Assembly: GCA_009792885.1 (NCBI GenBank)
Contig: WMCF01000201.1
Location: 75,134-139,133 of the forward strand
Direction of reading: 5' to 3'
From: Eremophila alpestris peregrina
Lineage: Eukaryota > Chordata > Aves > Passeriformes > Alaudidae
Length of the DNA stretch: 64,000 nucleotides
A program made the position numbers and the translations under genes. The notes below the pieces were generated by a model. The model saw only the letters and a list, made by a program, of their open reading frames with translations, did not search any database and had not been told where the DNA came from. Below are positions 33,798 through 44,720 of the stretch, piece after piece; the first letter of the stretch is position 1; the number at the start of each line of letters is the position of its first letter.

Positions 33798-34058
33798 AGC
33801 CTGAGGACACACAAATGACACCAAGAATTGTTTCAAGCATCAGCACTTTATTAGTCTCCAGTACAACCTTTTATACCTTTGCTCTTACATGCATAACACC
33901 TACATACCCTTTTACTCTTTTGTGATTGGTCAATACACATCAACATTCTGTACTTTTTCTCCTTCAATGCTGTTCACCTGTCTCATACAGCTGCAATTTA
34001 TCAGGGGCAAGATTGCCTACAGCATTATCTCCATTCTTTTACAATCCATTTTCCCACA
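33798..34058 (-). mobile_element. ERV3 3' LTR
   Basis: On the minus strand it starts TGTGGGAAAATGG at 34058, next to a purine tract. It has a CCAAT box (TGACCAATCAC, near 33925), TATA (GTATAAAAGG, near 33875) and AATAAAG (near 33850). It ends near GTCCTCA (33802) or a few bases further. Confidence 0.85.
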
Positions 34059-34078
34059 ACTCCCCCTCTTTTCTTTTG
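34059..34078 (-). promoter_or_regulatory. ERV3 polypurine tract
   Basis: Minus strand AAAAGAAAAGAGGGGGAGT directly precedes the 3' LTR start, the expected plus-strand primer of reverse transcription. Confidence 0.85.
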
Positions 34079-34648
34079 ATTACAGAGTTGCAGCATCTCC
34101 AGAAAGACATGTTCAAGTAAATTGACATTATGACACATTTGCATATTTCACTTAGGGCTAACAGTTATACAAATGTTTAGGCAACACGTCACAGTAAGAA
34201 CATCATAGAGCTCTTCTAAATTAATCAGATATTCAGCTTTCTTCAGAACCAAGAGTCTTATTTCACTACTTAAGTTTTCCCTCACATATGAAACTCTCTT
34301 GCTGCCATGCACTCCATATCTTCCCTCATATGGGCTACCTGTGTTATTTAAAATGTAGACTCAGAGTGAAAGTTTATAGTAGCATGACAATCTTTTCCAA
34401 TTCATTCTGTGTTCCTTTCTCATTAATTGTTAACCCTATCTTTTTGTTTGTTTTGGTTTAATTTTGCTTTTAACAGTACAGAACATCAACCCAAGGTCTT
34501 TCATAAATCATTCCAAACAATGTGGCTGAACCAATCCAGCTGCTCAGGGCTGCTCAGACAAGACATCTTCCCACATCTCTCTAAATGCCATTCTCTGCAG
34601 AGCCCTTTGCAGAAGATAGTAAACACAGTACAAGAATCTCTTGTGAAA
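34079..34648 (-). other. ERV3 internal sequence without recognisable coding
   Basis: AT-rich sequence between the polypurine tract and LTR H. No env or pol motif recognised on the minus strand. Confidence 0.4.
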
Positions 34649-34654
34649 TAAATA

Positions 34655-35609
34655 TGGGCAGTAGAAGTGATACGCCTTTGTAAGCCTTTATTGAAAAAGG
34701 GGTGTCCTTAAGGGAATAGCCTGTGCCGCCGCTTCGCCAAGGGGAGTGGACCTCTTCAGCTGTGCCGCTTGTATCACTGCAGTGCCGGGAGTTCGTCCAC
34801 TACGGGAGTCCCAGGAACTCGATTAGGCTTGTTAGAGTCCAGGGGTGTCTGTGATCAGCCACTTTTGAGGTCAGGTCGAGTCCGGCTGGCTCGCAGCAAG
34901 GGTCCCTAAGTAGTCGTCTAGATGCTACAGTACTTTAGTCTGCCGGGCCATAAAGCATTTTGGTGGAAATTGATGATTTATCGCCTGTTCCTGTCCCAGG
35001 GGGCTCTGGGCGCCCTAATTTGTATAGGGGTGTCGCCTTCTCGTCGACAGACAGCAAGAGGTGGTGAGGCGGAGTCGTGGGTGGGAGGGACATCTGCATG
35101 TTGACAGCAGCCCCGCCCCGGAGCATGGCGGCAAGCGGCTGAGGGGGTCCGAATGGCGGGAGCGGCGGCCGTGACAGGTGAGGAGGGAATATTAAGGGAT
35201 AGGGGACATTAGGATAAGAAACTAGGACTAGGGAAAGGAGTTTACAACTGGGGGAGACCAGTAGGGTAAGGCTTTAGGGGTACAATTGAGCAGAACTGGG
35301 GAATGTAACCACCTTAACAGGAGGGTTTACAGAATGCTGGCAAAGGAGCTCGCAGGCTCTAACAGGGAACTCAACAAACTATTACCGGGGAGCTCGCAGG
35401 CTCCAAACACAACTTGTTACACACTGTGTTTATTCAGCTATGGTCCTTTTATTTATTACATCTTGTGTAGCCTCAATTTATTTCCCAAATTCACACAGCA
35501 CATATCATCCCAATCTTCACACTTATGCCTATGAGATATTAACAAACATAATCAAAGTCTTTACACCTATGCCTATGGAATATTAGCAAAGATTACTAGC
35601 TGCAATTCA
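34655..35609 (-). mobile_element. Solo LTR H nested in ERV3
   Basis: 955 bp. Minus strand TGAATTGCAGC (ending at 35609) to CTACTGCCCA (34655), flanked by perfect 6-bp repeats TAAATA (34649-34654 and 35610-35615). Sense-strand elements are an Sp1-type GC box (35111-35120 reversed), a YY1-type site (35123-35132), a TATA-like CTATACAAATT (near 35015-35028) and AATAAAGGCTTACAAAGG (near 34682). GAGCTCGCAGGCTC occurs twice (35347 and 35391). Same family as LTR J (18457-19402). Confidence 0.9.
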
Positions 35610-35615
35610 TAAATA

Positions 35616-37544
35616 TAATATATATGCTTCACCAGCTAATAAACACATGGTACTGAATAATAGAGCTACTCTGTCTCCAGCTTCCACTGTTGCTTTAATA
35701 AATTCTGTTTTCTTTTCCAGTTTTTGTTGCTTCTGTCTTCTGTAATTTCAGTTCTTCTACATGCTGAAGGCCATTTCTGCTTGCTGCTTCTCTCCCTCTT
35801 GTCTTGTTCTTCTCAACAGTTCAATTCATAAGAGCACATGTAGTTTCATACTCGTTTTCATAACGTTTCTCCTCTTCGAGTTCGGTCACCACCTTTTTGT
35901 TTTGCTGCTTTAATTGGTGACTCCAAGCTTCTCTTACATGCCTTTTGTGCAGCTGACTCTGCCTCTTGGAGCTCTGTGTTGCTTTTGTTCCAGTGCTATT
36001 GCAGCAGCGACTCGGCAAAGATCCCCCTGCACTCTGCGGGCCGCGCTGCACCATGAAGGCTCTCCTGGCACCCTAAGCCGCAGCCGCCGCTTCTCCCACA
36101 GCTCTGCGGCCAGTGTCTCGCTCCTCACCTAGCAGCCACTCCAGCCACACCGCTGCTGCTCCAGTCACGCCAGCCACCTCCTCCTTGCTATGCTGCCTCA
36201 GCGCTGCCATGCACACCAGCAGCCAGTGAGAACCCGGCACTGGCCCTGGACCATGCCAAACTGTGGCTGTACCTGGGCAGGGGGACGCAGGGCTTCCTCC
36301 ACCGCGCCTGCAGGAGCAGCAGGCAGCAGCATGAGCAAAAGTGCGGCCAGCACTCTCCCAAATTTAAATAAAAAAGGAGGCTTGTATGTTTGCTCCCAAG
36401 CCACCTCCTTTATACCAAATAAGCAGAGTGTGTAGCCTCACTCTATTTCTTCTATACCAAACAAGCGAAGTGCGTAGCCTGGAATTCCCCCAGCACTGAA
36501 CAGCCGCAAGGCTGGTCAGGGCAGCTTCCCCCGAAATGCCTTGCTGACCACATCGAAAACAACTCTTGGAAACCTGCACAACTTCAGGGACCTGACCTGC
36601 AAGCCGCTCTATCTGATATTGAGTCAAAACAAGCTCAGGTTGTGGACGAGGTTCGCCAGCGGCTTCTGACTGTGGGGAGACCACTAGTTCGTCAGTGGCC
36701 TCCGCACAGCCTTCTCCACAGTGCCCTGAGGGCTGCAGAGCGCAGCCAGGGGCTGCCTGATGACGCTGGCACAGCCCTGTCAGCTCTCCCTGAGGCCCAG
36801 CAGCGCCTGCTCCGTCTGCAGCAGCAGCGCCCAGGAAAAGCCCTCGGTTAGCCCCACGCCCACCCCCGCAGAGGCATAGGTGGCTCCCTAGCAAGGGAAG
36901 CTGCAGCGGCCAGCAGCACCTTCCCAGTATCCCGCACAGGCTCCCGGTCGCCACCCCAAACCTCTGCGGACCACCACGCTCACGCAGGCGGAGGGGTCAC
37001 AGCCGCTCCAGACAAGCACCACTTCCCGACACCTTGGAATTTTGTCATCGGCGTCCGGGGGAAGAGCACAACTCTCGGCTGATACCATCAGGATAGGACC
37101 CTTCACAGAAACAGCAGTCATGGAGGGAGGAGGAGACAAAGGGGACACGGCCACAACGGGAGGTCGGCTGCTGGAATGGGGGCTGCTGCCAGGACTGGGG
37201 AACCGGCAGCTGCTTGTCTATCGGCTTAATATATTTAGCACATCGTAAGCAACCCTGTTGCTACGTCCCCGTCGTAGCTGCCTCCCACAACACATGCCCT
37301 GCTTCTTCCAATGTTTCAAAAAAAAAAAAAAAAAAAGGCAGTCTGTGCATTTACTCTCATGCCATTCTTTGTACAGCGAATGAGCGAATGAGCGAGGCCT
37401 CACACTTAACACTGTTCCTCTGAAAATTCGCAGCAGAATGTCTAAAATAGATTCCTCTTCTGCTGACATTTGAGCACCCGCTATGATGCTTCCCAGTCGC
37501 TCACCTAGATCTGGTGTCTCTGTTTTCATGTGTCGTTCGGACAT
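35616..37544 (-). pseudogene. gag: ERV3 gag remnants
   Basis: Minus-strand frames in several phases. A matrix-like start is at 37544 (MSERHMKTETPDLGERLG, then AEEESILDILLRIF), broken by an A-run at 37317-37337. A Pro/Ser-rich frame covers 37154-36888. A frame at 36954-36364 contains SCFRCGQQG, the first half of a CCHC zinc knuckle without its His and last Cys in place. It ends with a second copy of the matrix-like 'VR.HTLLIWYK' segment. A charged, coiled-coil-like frame covers 36054-35821 (KKVVTELEEEKRYE). The order suggests internal duplication of gag pieces. Nothing is intact. Confidence 0.6.
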
Positions 37545-37647
37545 TCAGGCTCTCTGGTCCACCTCTTTTGCTAGATTGAGCTCCTCCACTGGCTGCTCTC
37601 TGGTCTGCAGTTTGCTACCTGAATCATGAGAGATTCACCCTTTGATG

Positions 37648-37903
37648 GAGGACACATGACTGACACCAAGAATTGTTTCAAGCATCAGCACTTTATTAGT
37701 CTCCAGTACAACCTTTTATACCTTTGCTCTTACATGCATAACACCTACATATCCTTTTACTCTTTTGTGATTGGTCAATACACATCAGCATTTTGTGCTT
37801 TTTCTCCTTCAATGCTGTTTACCTGTCTTATACAGCTGCAATTTATCAGCGGCAAGATGGCCTGCAGCACTATCTCTATTCTTCTACATTCCCTTCTCCT
37901 ACA
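37648..37903 (-). mobile_element. ERV3 5' LTR
   Basis: Core 37661-37903 matches 33816-34058 with equal length. On the minus strand it starts TGTAGGAGAAGG and has the same CCAAT, TATA and AATAAA elements. No TGG-type primer binding site follows it on the minus strand (ATCAAAGGGTGAATC instead), so that site is lost or mutated. Confidence 0.85.
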
Positions 37904-37909
37904 TTTCAC

Positions 37910-39302
37910 ATCTACATTATTTGGGATAACTGAAGAAAGGAAGACCCACAAGGAACAGGTATTTTGTTCTAATTGAAAATAACTCTTAAGAATAAAAAAT
38001 ACTTTTAAAAAGCCAGGAATCCTTTAGTGCAGAAAGCAATATTGACTAGAGTTGAAACACAGGTAAAGTGAAGTCCTAAGGTTTATTAGAGGCAGTGCTA
38101 GCAAAATCATGTGGTCTATGTGCACAGATTAGGGGGGAAAGAAGGGCAGTAGGCATGAAAACTGGTTTTGTGAGCCTATCTGAGAGGGCAGGACAAAGCA
38201 AAAGGAAATATCAAGTAGGTATTTCTTTGGAGGAAGAGAGCATAATGATAAGTGTTGTTATGTTTGGGCAGAAAGAAGATATTTATCATGATCAGCATCA
38301 TATATATGTCACTAGGGGATTTAACGCTCCTAAATTTAATTCATCTTATCCTTAAAATTAATTTTCATTTTCTAAACATGTCAAGATCACATCAGCCTGT
38401 GTTTTATTGCATAGGAACAGGCTTAAGAAATTGTTTAATGTTCAAGTGTTTTGTTGAGTCAAGAACCCCGTGCTGCTGGACCTAAGTAAATATCCAGCCA
38501 CGGCAGATTCATTATTACCTTTTACATAAGTAGGGCTGAGTAAAAGAGGAAGGGAAATGCCATGAATTTTTTTTTTTTTTAATGAAAGAAGCCACCACTG
38601 CTCAGGCACCAGTTTTACTCAGTCAGCAGGAACTCTCTCTGCATTTGAAGGGTCAAGGGACTTGCATCAACCTTAAGGTTAGGAGGAGGGACCAGCTAAA
38701 ATAAAGGAGAAATAGGAAAAAGACTCTCATTCCACGCATCATAGAACCTCACATGCTTTTAATAACAATTATTATAATTTCTTTATCGGTTTTAATGATT
38801 AAACACTGTGTCTCAGTGATCTATCTGTATTCTAAGCCACTGATTCAAAGAAACAACTTTATAAAATGGTGGGGCGGCCAAAACTAACCTCCTTACTTTT
38901 AAGCAGATAGATTTGAAGCAGACTGAACATACTTATATTCTTAGATTCAACACATTCATTTCTCTCTCACTGTTCTCCAAGACCTTTATTCTATCAGTTT
39001 GCCGGATAAACAAAGACCATCAAATATTCAGGAAACACTCATATTTAGATTTTTTTAAAAATTAGAGAGACCCAACAATTAATAATTTTTTTAGAATTAA
39101 AACAATTTATTGTACAGAAGTAAAGTTTGTGGAAAGAAAAATTCTAGAATTATAAAGCAACAGCAATGCTCAAAGTAAACCACAAACTCTAAAACAAAAA
39201 AGTATTTTGTATTTAAGTATGTAAGTTTCATAGAAAAGTTGTTCATCTTAGCAAAAGTCTCTTGTGAGCAGTAACCTAGCCATTGGAGGAACTTTCTTTT
39301 TC
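37910..39302. other. Unique AT-rich DNA
   Basis: No gene or repeat recognised. A T-run lies at 38568-38580. Confidence 0.4.
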
Positions 39303-39307
39303 CTACT

Positions 39308-39855
39308 TGTACTAGTCTGAAAGCAAATCAGTGGGACATCCCAAGTCAGAAACACAATTTAATAGGAAAATTAAAGTAACTGCAATAATACAGAAACACT
39401 AACAGAATCAGAATACAACCTGACACCACGTTGGTCAGAGTATTGGTAGCAGTGCAATTAATTAAATGGTGTCTGCAGACCTTTTGGAGTGACAGATGTG
39501 GTTCTGTTGAAGCAGTGATCCTGTAGAAGGGTTTGATCTTCTTCTAAAGGACTAGTGGTGGTTATGGAGCTCTTTTCCTCTGGGAATTCCATGGAAACAG
39601 GCTGCTGTGATGTTCCAAACCTCAGATTATATCCAGGTAAGAATGCTTGGTTCCTCCCCCTGGGTGGAGCATCTTACAATGAGATGATGTAATTTTATCA
39701 GCCATGCAGCAAGACTCAATGGCCTATTAACAGAAAACATCCCCCTGGAGGGAGGATGGCACATGGAAGAGATAAAGAACACTGCCTCACCAGATTTTAA
39801 CAGAAGGTAATAGAATACATACTTCTGGTTACATCTTACATTGTAACCTAAGACA
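39308..39855 (-). mobile_element. Solo LTR, family D copy 2 (D2)
   Basis: 548 bp from TGTACTAGTCTG to CCTAAGACA, matching D1 except for a shorter left (R-U5) part. Flanks CTACT (39303-39307) and CTAAT (39856-39860) form a 5-bp duplication with one mismatch. It shows the uninterrupted sequence at the point where A2 entered D1. Confidence 0.82.
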
Positions 39856-40550
39856 CTAATGTTCAGTTAATATTCTTCTGGAAGGAAAGTGTTATAAATC
39901 CTTCTTCACTTATCAGTTCCTCTAAAATTTTTTTTTCAAGTTTTGAGGCTGCATTTATTTTCCTAAAATAAAATGTTTCCCTCTTGCTGAAAACCACTAT
40001 TAAACTGGATTATAATGACTGAAAACTCTCCAGGCTATTTTCCACAGGACATATTGTAGCTGTCAGACAGAAGTTAGGATACTGAAGATATATGTAATTT
40101 TTTCAAGTAATAGCCATCACACGTTTCACTGTATTTCACCTGTCTGAGACCACTTGGAAACTTAACAGAAAGCAGCAAAAATTGCTTGAGGTTTTAAAAA
40201 GCTTTTTTCCCTCCTTGGTCATTAAAAATGTGACAGACAAGTTGTGCTTAAGGATCTTGAAAAGAATTTCAGTTACATACTGCTTTGTAATCTGTACTAG
40301 TCTAACTCCCATTTTACCCAAGATTGTCATGTACTCAATAACATTAGCAACAGGGCCACTATTACATTAATTAACCTGACTTGTTAAATAATAATAATGG
40401 AGAGGGAGCTAGATATACAGTCTAAGGCATTTCCTGTCTACATAAAATTACAAAACGTATGCCACTTTCCTCCAGAATGTATTAATTAGATGAAAGAACA
40501 CATTTAATAACAAAATGGTGATTGGCCCACAGGATTCATCACCATCTTGA

Positions 40551-40552
<2 letters not shown>

Positions 40553-40627
<75 letters not shown>
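40553..40627. repeat. Poly(A) run of 75 bases
   Basis: AATA followed by an unbroken A-run, unusually long for this window. It could be the tail of a retrocopy or a homopolymer expansion. No obvious source transcript is recognisable upstream. Confidence 0.95.
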
Positions 40628-40632
<5 letters not shown>

Positions 40633-41985
40633 TTCTTGCTGGTTTATTCTGATTTTTCTGATGCAAAACGCCATACTGTGAAATGATGCTGAAGACTTAT
40701 GGACCTGTGAACATTTTGAGCCAAAGCAGCTATTTGCTTATTATCCAATCCATAAACCCTCTAATTTTTTTTTCCTGGAAGAACTACTTTTCTTCCTATT
40801 ATTTCTATATATACACAGAGTTTACAGAAGTCAGAATATTCTTGCCAGGAAATTATGGACTGCACAATATTGATGACTGCACTCTGATATAAAGTATTCA
40901 CGTTACAGTCAGAGATACTAAGTTATAATACAGAAGCCTACTGTACAAGGGAAAATGCTACAGAGATACATTTGGACTCTCCTTTTTCCTTGATTTGCAT
41001 AAGTGATAACTCATTACTTAAAAAGTAATGCGCTTCAGTGGAAAAGCATTACAATGAGGATCAGAAAACCTAAGGTCTTTTATGTATTTACTGAGCAACT
41101 CTGAAGAAGTTACTTAATTTGCTTTACTTTGCACTTCAGTTTTCACTCTGGTTTTTTGCTGATGTAAGACAGCAAGACTGATACACTTTTTCTTCTTTCA
41201 ACAATACAAAACACAGGTGTTTATTATCATAAAATGTAATGAGCTATAAAACCACCAGATATTTAATTGAAGTTATTAGAAATCATATGTGAATAATTTC
41301 CTGTCCCCCACAGTCAACTTCTAAGGGGGGAAGAAAACAAACCAAAAACATCACAAAAATTGCTCTTCAAGAAAGTCTGATGTCACAAAGTGTTGTTCAG
41401 GGAGTTTGACCTCCCTTACAGTATTACACCCAAATAAATTAGAATTTAAAGATGTGGTTAAAAAGTAAAGATTAAGACAATGAGTTTTCAGGTAACATTG
41501 AGATGTGCTGAGGAAGAATTACCTACAGAAACTGGGCCAGGGCTGGTCCTGGCATTCAGTCCTAACTCCATTTCAGACTGAAAAGGGAATTCAATAGTCA
41601 GTGTCACAGCAGCCTCTCACAGAAAGCTGATAAAACACCCAAGGATGAGACCTAACAAAATGCCATAACTGCAGAGCTCTGGCATTAGTAACAATTTTAA
41701 GTTAATTTAATTCCATTTTTTCCAAGAGAAAAATACTTGTCTAATGTAATCATACTGGAAAATTCTACCACCCCCCTTGAAAATATAAATGAAAACAACC
41801 TCCTAAGTCTTTAGAACATTTTCCTAGAGTCAAAATCATGTTATTTTCCCTTCAAATCATGTTATTTTCCCTTCAAATATCTTTTGGCATATTCTGAGGC
41901 AGAATGTCTAATGTTACAATTATTTCAGACACCCAGTGATAGAAATTCAGATGGCCTATTGTATAATTATATATCTTCTTGCTGC

Positions 41986-42005
41986 AAAAGAAAGCTCAAG
42001 AGCTT

Positions 42006-42040
<35 letters not shown>
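41986..42040. repeat. Perfect 12-bp inverted repeat with 2-base loop, then (TA)15
   Basis: AAAAGAAAGCTC (41986-41997) and GAGCTTTCTTTT (42000-42011) are exact inverted copies separated by AA. They are followed at once by TA dinucleotides to 42040. Confidence 0.95.
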
Positions 42041-42044
<4 letters not shown>

Positions 42045-43994
42045 TGATTTTTAAGCTATTGCTTGTTGCTTCCTTTTTCATGTTCCAGAGGTAAAATAAA
42101 GCCACTGATTTTAATACATCTTGCGCATGTTTTCTGTCCTATAATAGCAGCATAAGTTGGAGTCCATGCCAGCTTTTTAAACTATTCCACCATTTCAATA
42201 TAATTTATAACTAATAATTTGATAATTACTAGCTCTGCTTCATCACTCATGCTAGTTTAAAACTGATGAAATGCAATTGGTTCTTTCAAAGAAGAAACTC
42301 TTGATGTAATAAGAGAAGAATGCAGACCATCGGTTTCATATAAACTTTGTATGAGGGTGGTGAAGCTCAGCTTAACCTCAGCCAGCCCCTGCTACATCCC
42401 TATAGACCAGTGGTAAGGAAATGAAGAGATTTTGTTATCTTCTTGTTTGATGTTACTTCCCTCTGTCCTTTTAAATTTTACATAAAAAGGACTTATTTTC
42501 TTGGACTTGTCATTCAGCTTGTTCTCTTGCAACTAGGTTCACTTGGCCCTTCAGAATATCTTTTAAAAGAAAAGGAAGGATCAAGTACAAATATGAAAGC
42601 AAAATCTAGCTTAAAAGGAGTAACATTAATACCTGGAGAACCATCTGAGCAGCAGACTCTCAGTTAACATTACCAGCCATCCACAAAGAAAAGCAGCAAA
42701 GTACAGTGGGGCAAAACTGTCATAGTGAACAGGTAACACAGCAGTGTGACACGGTTACCCATCCCTAAGTTCTAGTAATGTAAGTACTGGCATGAAGAAG
42801 AGAACAAGATCTTTGCTCCCAAGGGCCCACAGAGAGGTGCCTTCTCTCAGTGTGTTTCAAGACCATCCAACAAAACTGGGGCCCTGGTGCCAACTGAGTC
42901 ACTGCACATGGCTAAGAGTAGTCTTCCCTCTACTTTCATTAAGATTCTAAAATCAGGCTCACAGTGCTGGAGCTAACAGTTACTTGAAAGCTGATATTTA
43001 ATAATCCCTTTAAAAAGTTTGTTGCATTATGATTTTCAGATTTAATATTGTGCTGATGCTTATCAAGAGGTGACTGCAGATCATTGTATGTGCTTTCAAA
43101 TCGAATCACACTTGTTCTTCTAATTCTGAGAGATGGTAAAAATTCAGCCCTTTAAAGGACTCACTTGTCTATCATGAGTAGCCTCAGAGGAAAGCAAAAA
43201 AAAATACACTCAGAAATTTCCTTGGTAAGTTTTTATAATAAAATGACTATTTTAAGTTATTTGGTTGAAATGTTAGACACAAGAGTGATGGAGATATTTT
43301 CACAGATAGAGCGCACGCATGAGATGGTCAAAGGAAGCTTGAAACTAGTAAATATTCTTTAGTGCATACTATATACCAGAGCGATATATTGTCCACGAAT
43401 TTCTGGGAAACTAACCCTAAAAAGGTACAATAGAAATGGGATGTTTTCAGAAAGAATTTGAAATTAAAGAGCTTACTTCCTTGAGTATGCAAAACGAGAG
43501 AAAGACTGCTAAGCTGAACCCAAGTCAGCAAAGACATTTAAAACTGTGCTTAAAATTAATTTAAGCCTGTTGTTGAATCAAGCTTACAGAAGTAACCCAG
43601 AAGGAGGTGCATGAAACTTCAAAGGTCCAGAACTTTGCTTAGCAAACCAAAACCAGAGGTGATTGAATGAGCTTCTGGAATGAGTTGTGTGGCATGAGAC
43701 TCTAGGATAATACTCTACAGATTTCTGGTAAACTCCTATTTGCAGTTGTGCCTTTTATCTGCTATTTTGTTGGTTTCTCTGGTTTTGTCCATTGTCATAA
43801 AATAATAGGGAACCCATCACTTAAAACAGAATTATTTAATGTTGATCAGACTTTCATACTCATTAAAAGCCGGTATGTGTGCTTCAGGACTGTTAACCCA
43901 TTCCCGTTTTTGGCAACAAGAAAGAGATAAAGCGCCACCAAAAGAGCTTTAGAGTCATATTAAAAGGCAACCAGGAGCATTTCCAAGACTAGGC

Positions 43995-44720
43995 AGGCGA
44001 ACACATGCTGTGGCCAGCTGCGGTCAATGTCAGTGGAAAGCAGCACGCAACGGGCTCAGCACTCGTAACCGGAGTAGCGACAACCGCGGACTTACGCGTA
44101 CGCACCCCGGAACCGAGCGGAGCTCTGGGCTTCGCCGAGCTCAAACTAGGCCCCGGGAAGCCCCTAGCAGAACTTAGGGAGGCGGCTAAGACGCCGCTCT
44201 GCAAACCTCCGCCTTGGTTTTCCTCGCCACCACGGAGATAGGTGAGGGCTGCTGCTGCTGCTGCTAGGTACAACCCGCCCCCCCCCCACCTGAATCATTG
44301 TCACGGCCTCTTCTTGCGCCACGCAGCGACGGGGCAGAGAATGTAGTTTCCTCCCGCGGCACGCCACGTTCGCACTGCCGCCCATGGGGCAGCCCCAGCC
44401 GCTCCCTGACTCCAGTACGGTCCCGCGGCTCTGCCTTCTGTCCGCTCCTCACCCAATATCGGCAAGTCATGAACTCTCCGCCCCTGCGCGGCTGGTCCGG
44501 GGCTTCCCCGGCAGTTGTGAGTTCCCCTGGCCGTTACCAGTTCTACCGCTCTCCAAGCCGCTTCCCTCTTCGCTTTTCCTTTTGTTACCGGGCTTTAGAG
44601 CTGACCACAACGTGCTTCTTCCGTGGCCAGGACGACAAATCAGAGAGCGGCTGCGGAAAGCTCTGTCTCCAAAGGAGACAAATTTAGCCTTCCCTACCCT
44701 GGTGGGAGGGCTTTTGGATA
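43995..44720. promoter_or_regulatory. CpG island, candidate host-gene promoter and first exon
   Basis: About 700 bp of GC-rich, CpG-dense sequence lies between long AT-rich unique stretches, with no LTR ends and no second copy in the window. This is the only such block not explained by a repeat. On the minus strand, ACAATGATTCAG/GTGGGG (ATG at 44298-44296, donor after 44290) could be a first coding exon (Met-Ile-Gln) with a splice donor. On the plus strand, GAGATAG/GTGAGG (donor at 44241) is another donor-like site. A CCAAT box (TCACCCAATATC) is at about 44450 and a (GCT)5 repeat near 44250-44266. I cannot name the gene. Confidence 0.55.

Larger units (their letters stand above)
33792..37909 (-). 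mobile_element. ERV3: minus-strand provirus with both LTRs and gag remnants, interrupted by LTR H
   Basis: Two LTR copies in the same orientation (33798-34058 and about 37648-37903) share a 243 bp core of equal length that differs at about 16 positions by my count (about 6.6 percent), so this is older than ERV1. TTTCAC occurs at 33792-33797 and 37904-37909, a possible 6-bp duplication. With it the left LTR would end four bases beyond a normal CA, so the border is tentative. The internal part, without LTR H, is only about 2.6 kb and holds gag-like sequence. No pol or env is seen. Confidence 0.8.
39861..43990. other. Unique AT-rich DNA with simple repeats
   Basis: No coding frame with a recognisable domain. 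It holds a 75-base A-run (40553-40627), an exact 21-bp tandem pair (about 41834-41875) and a hairpin next to a TA repeat (41986-42040). It lies directly upstream of the CpG island and could be an intron or flank of a host gene. Confidence 0.5.
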
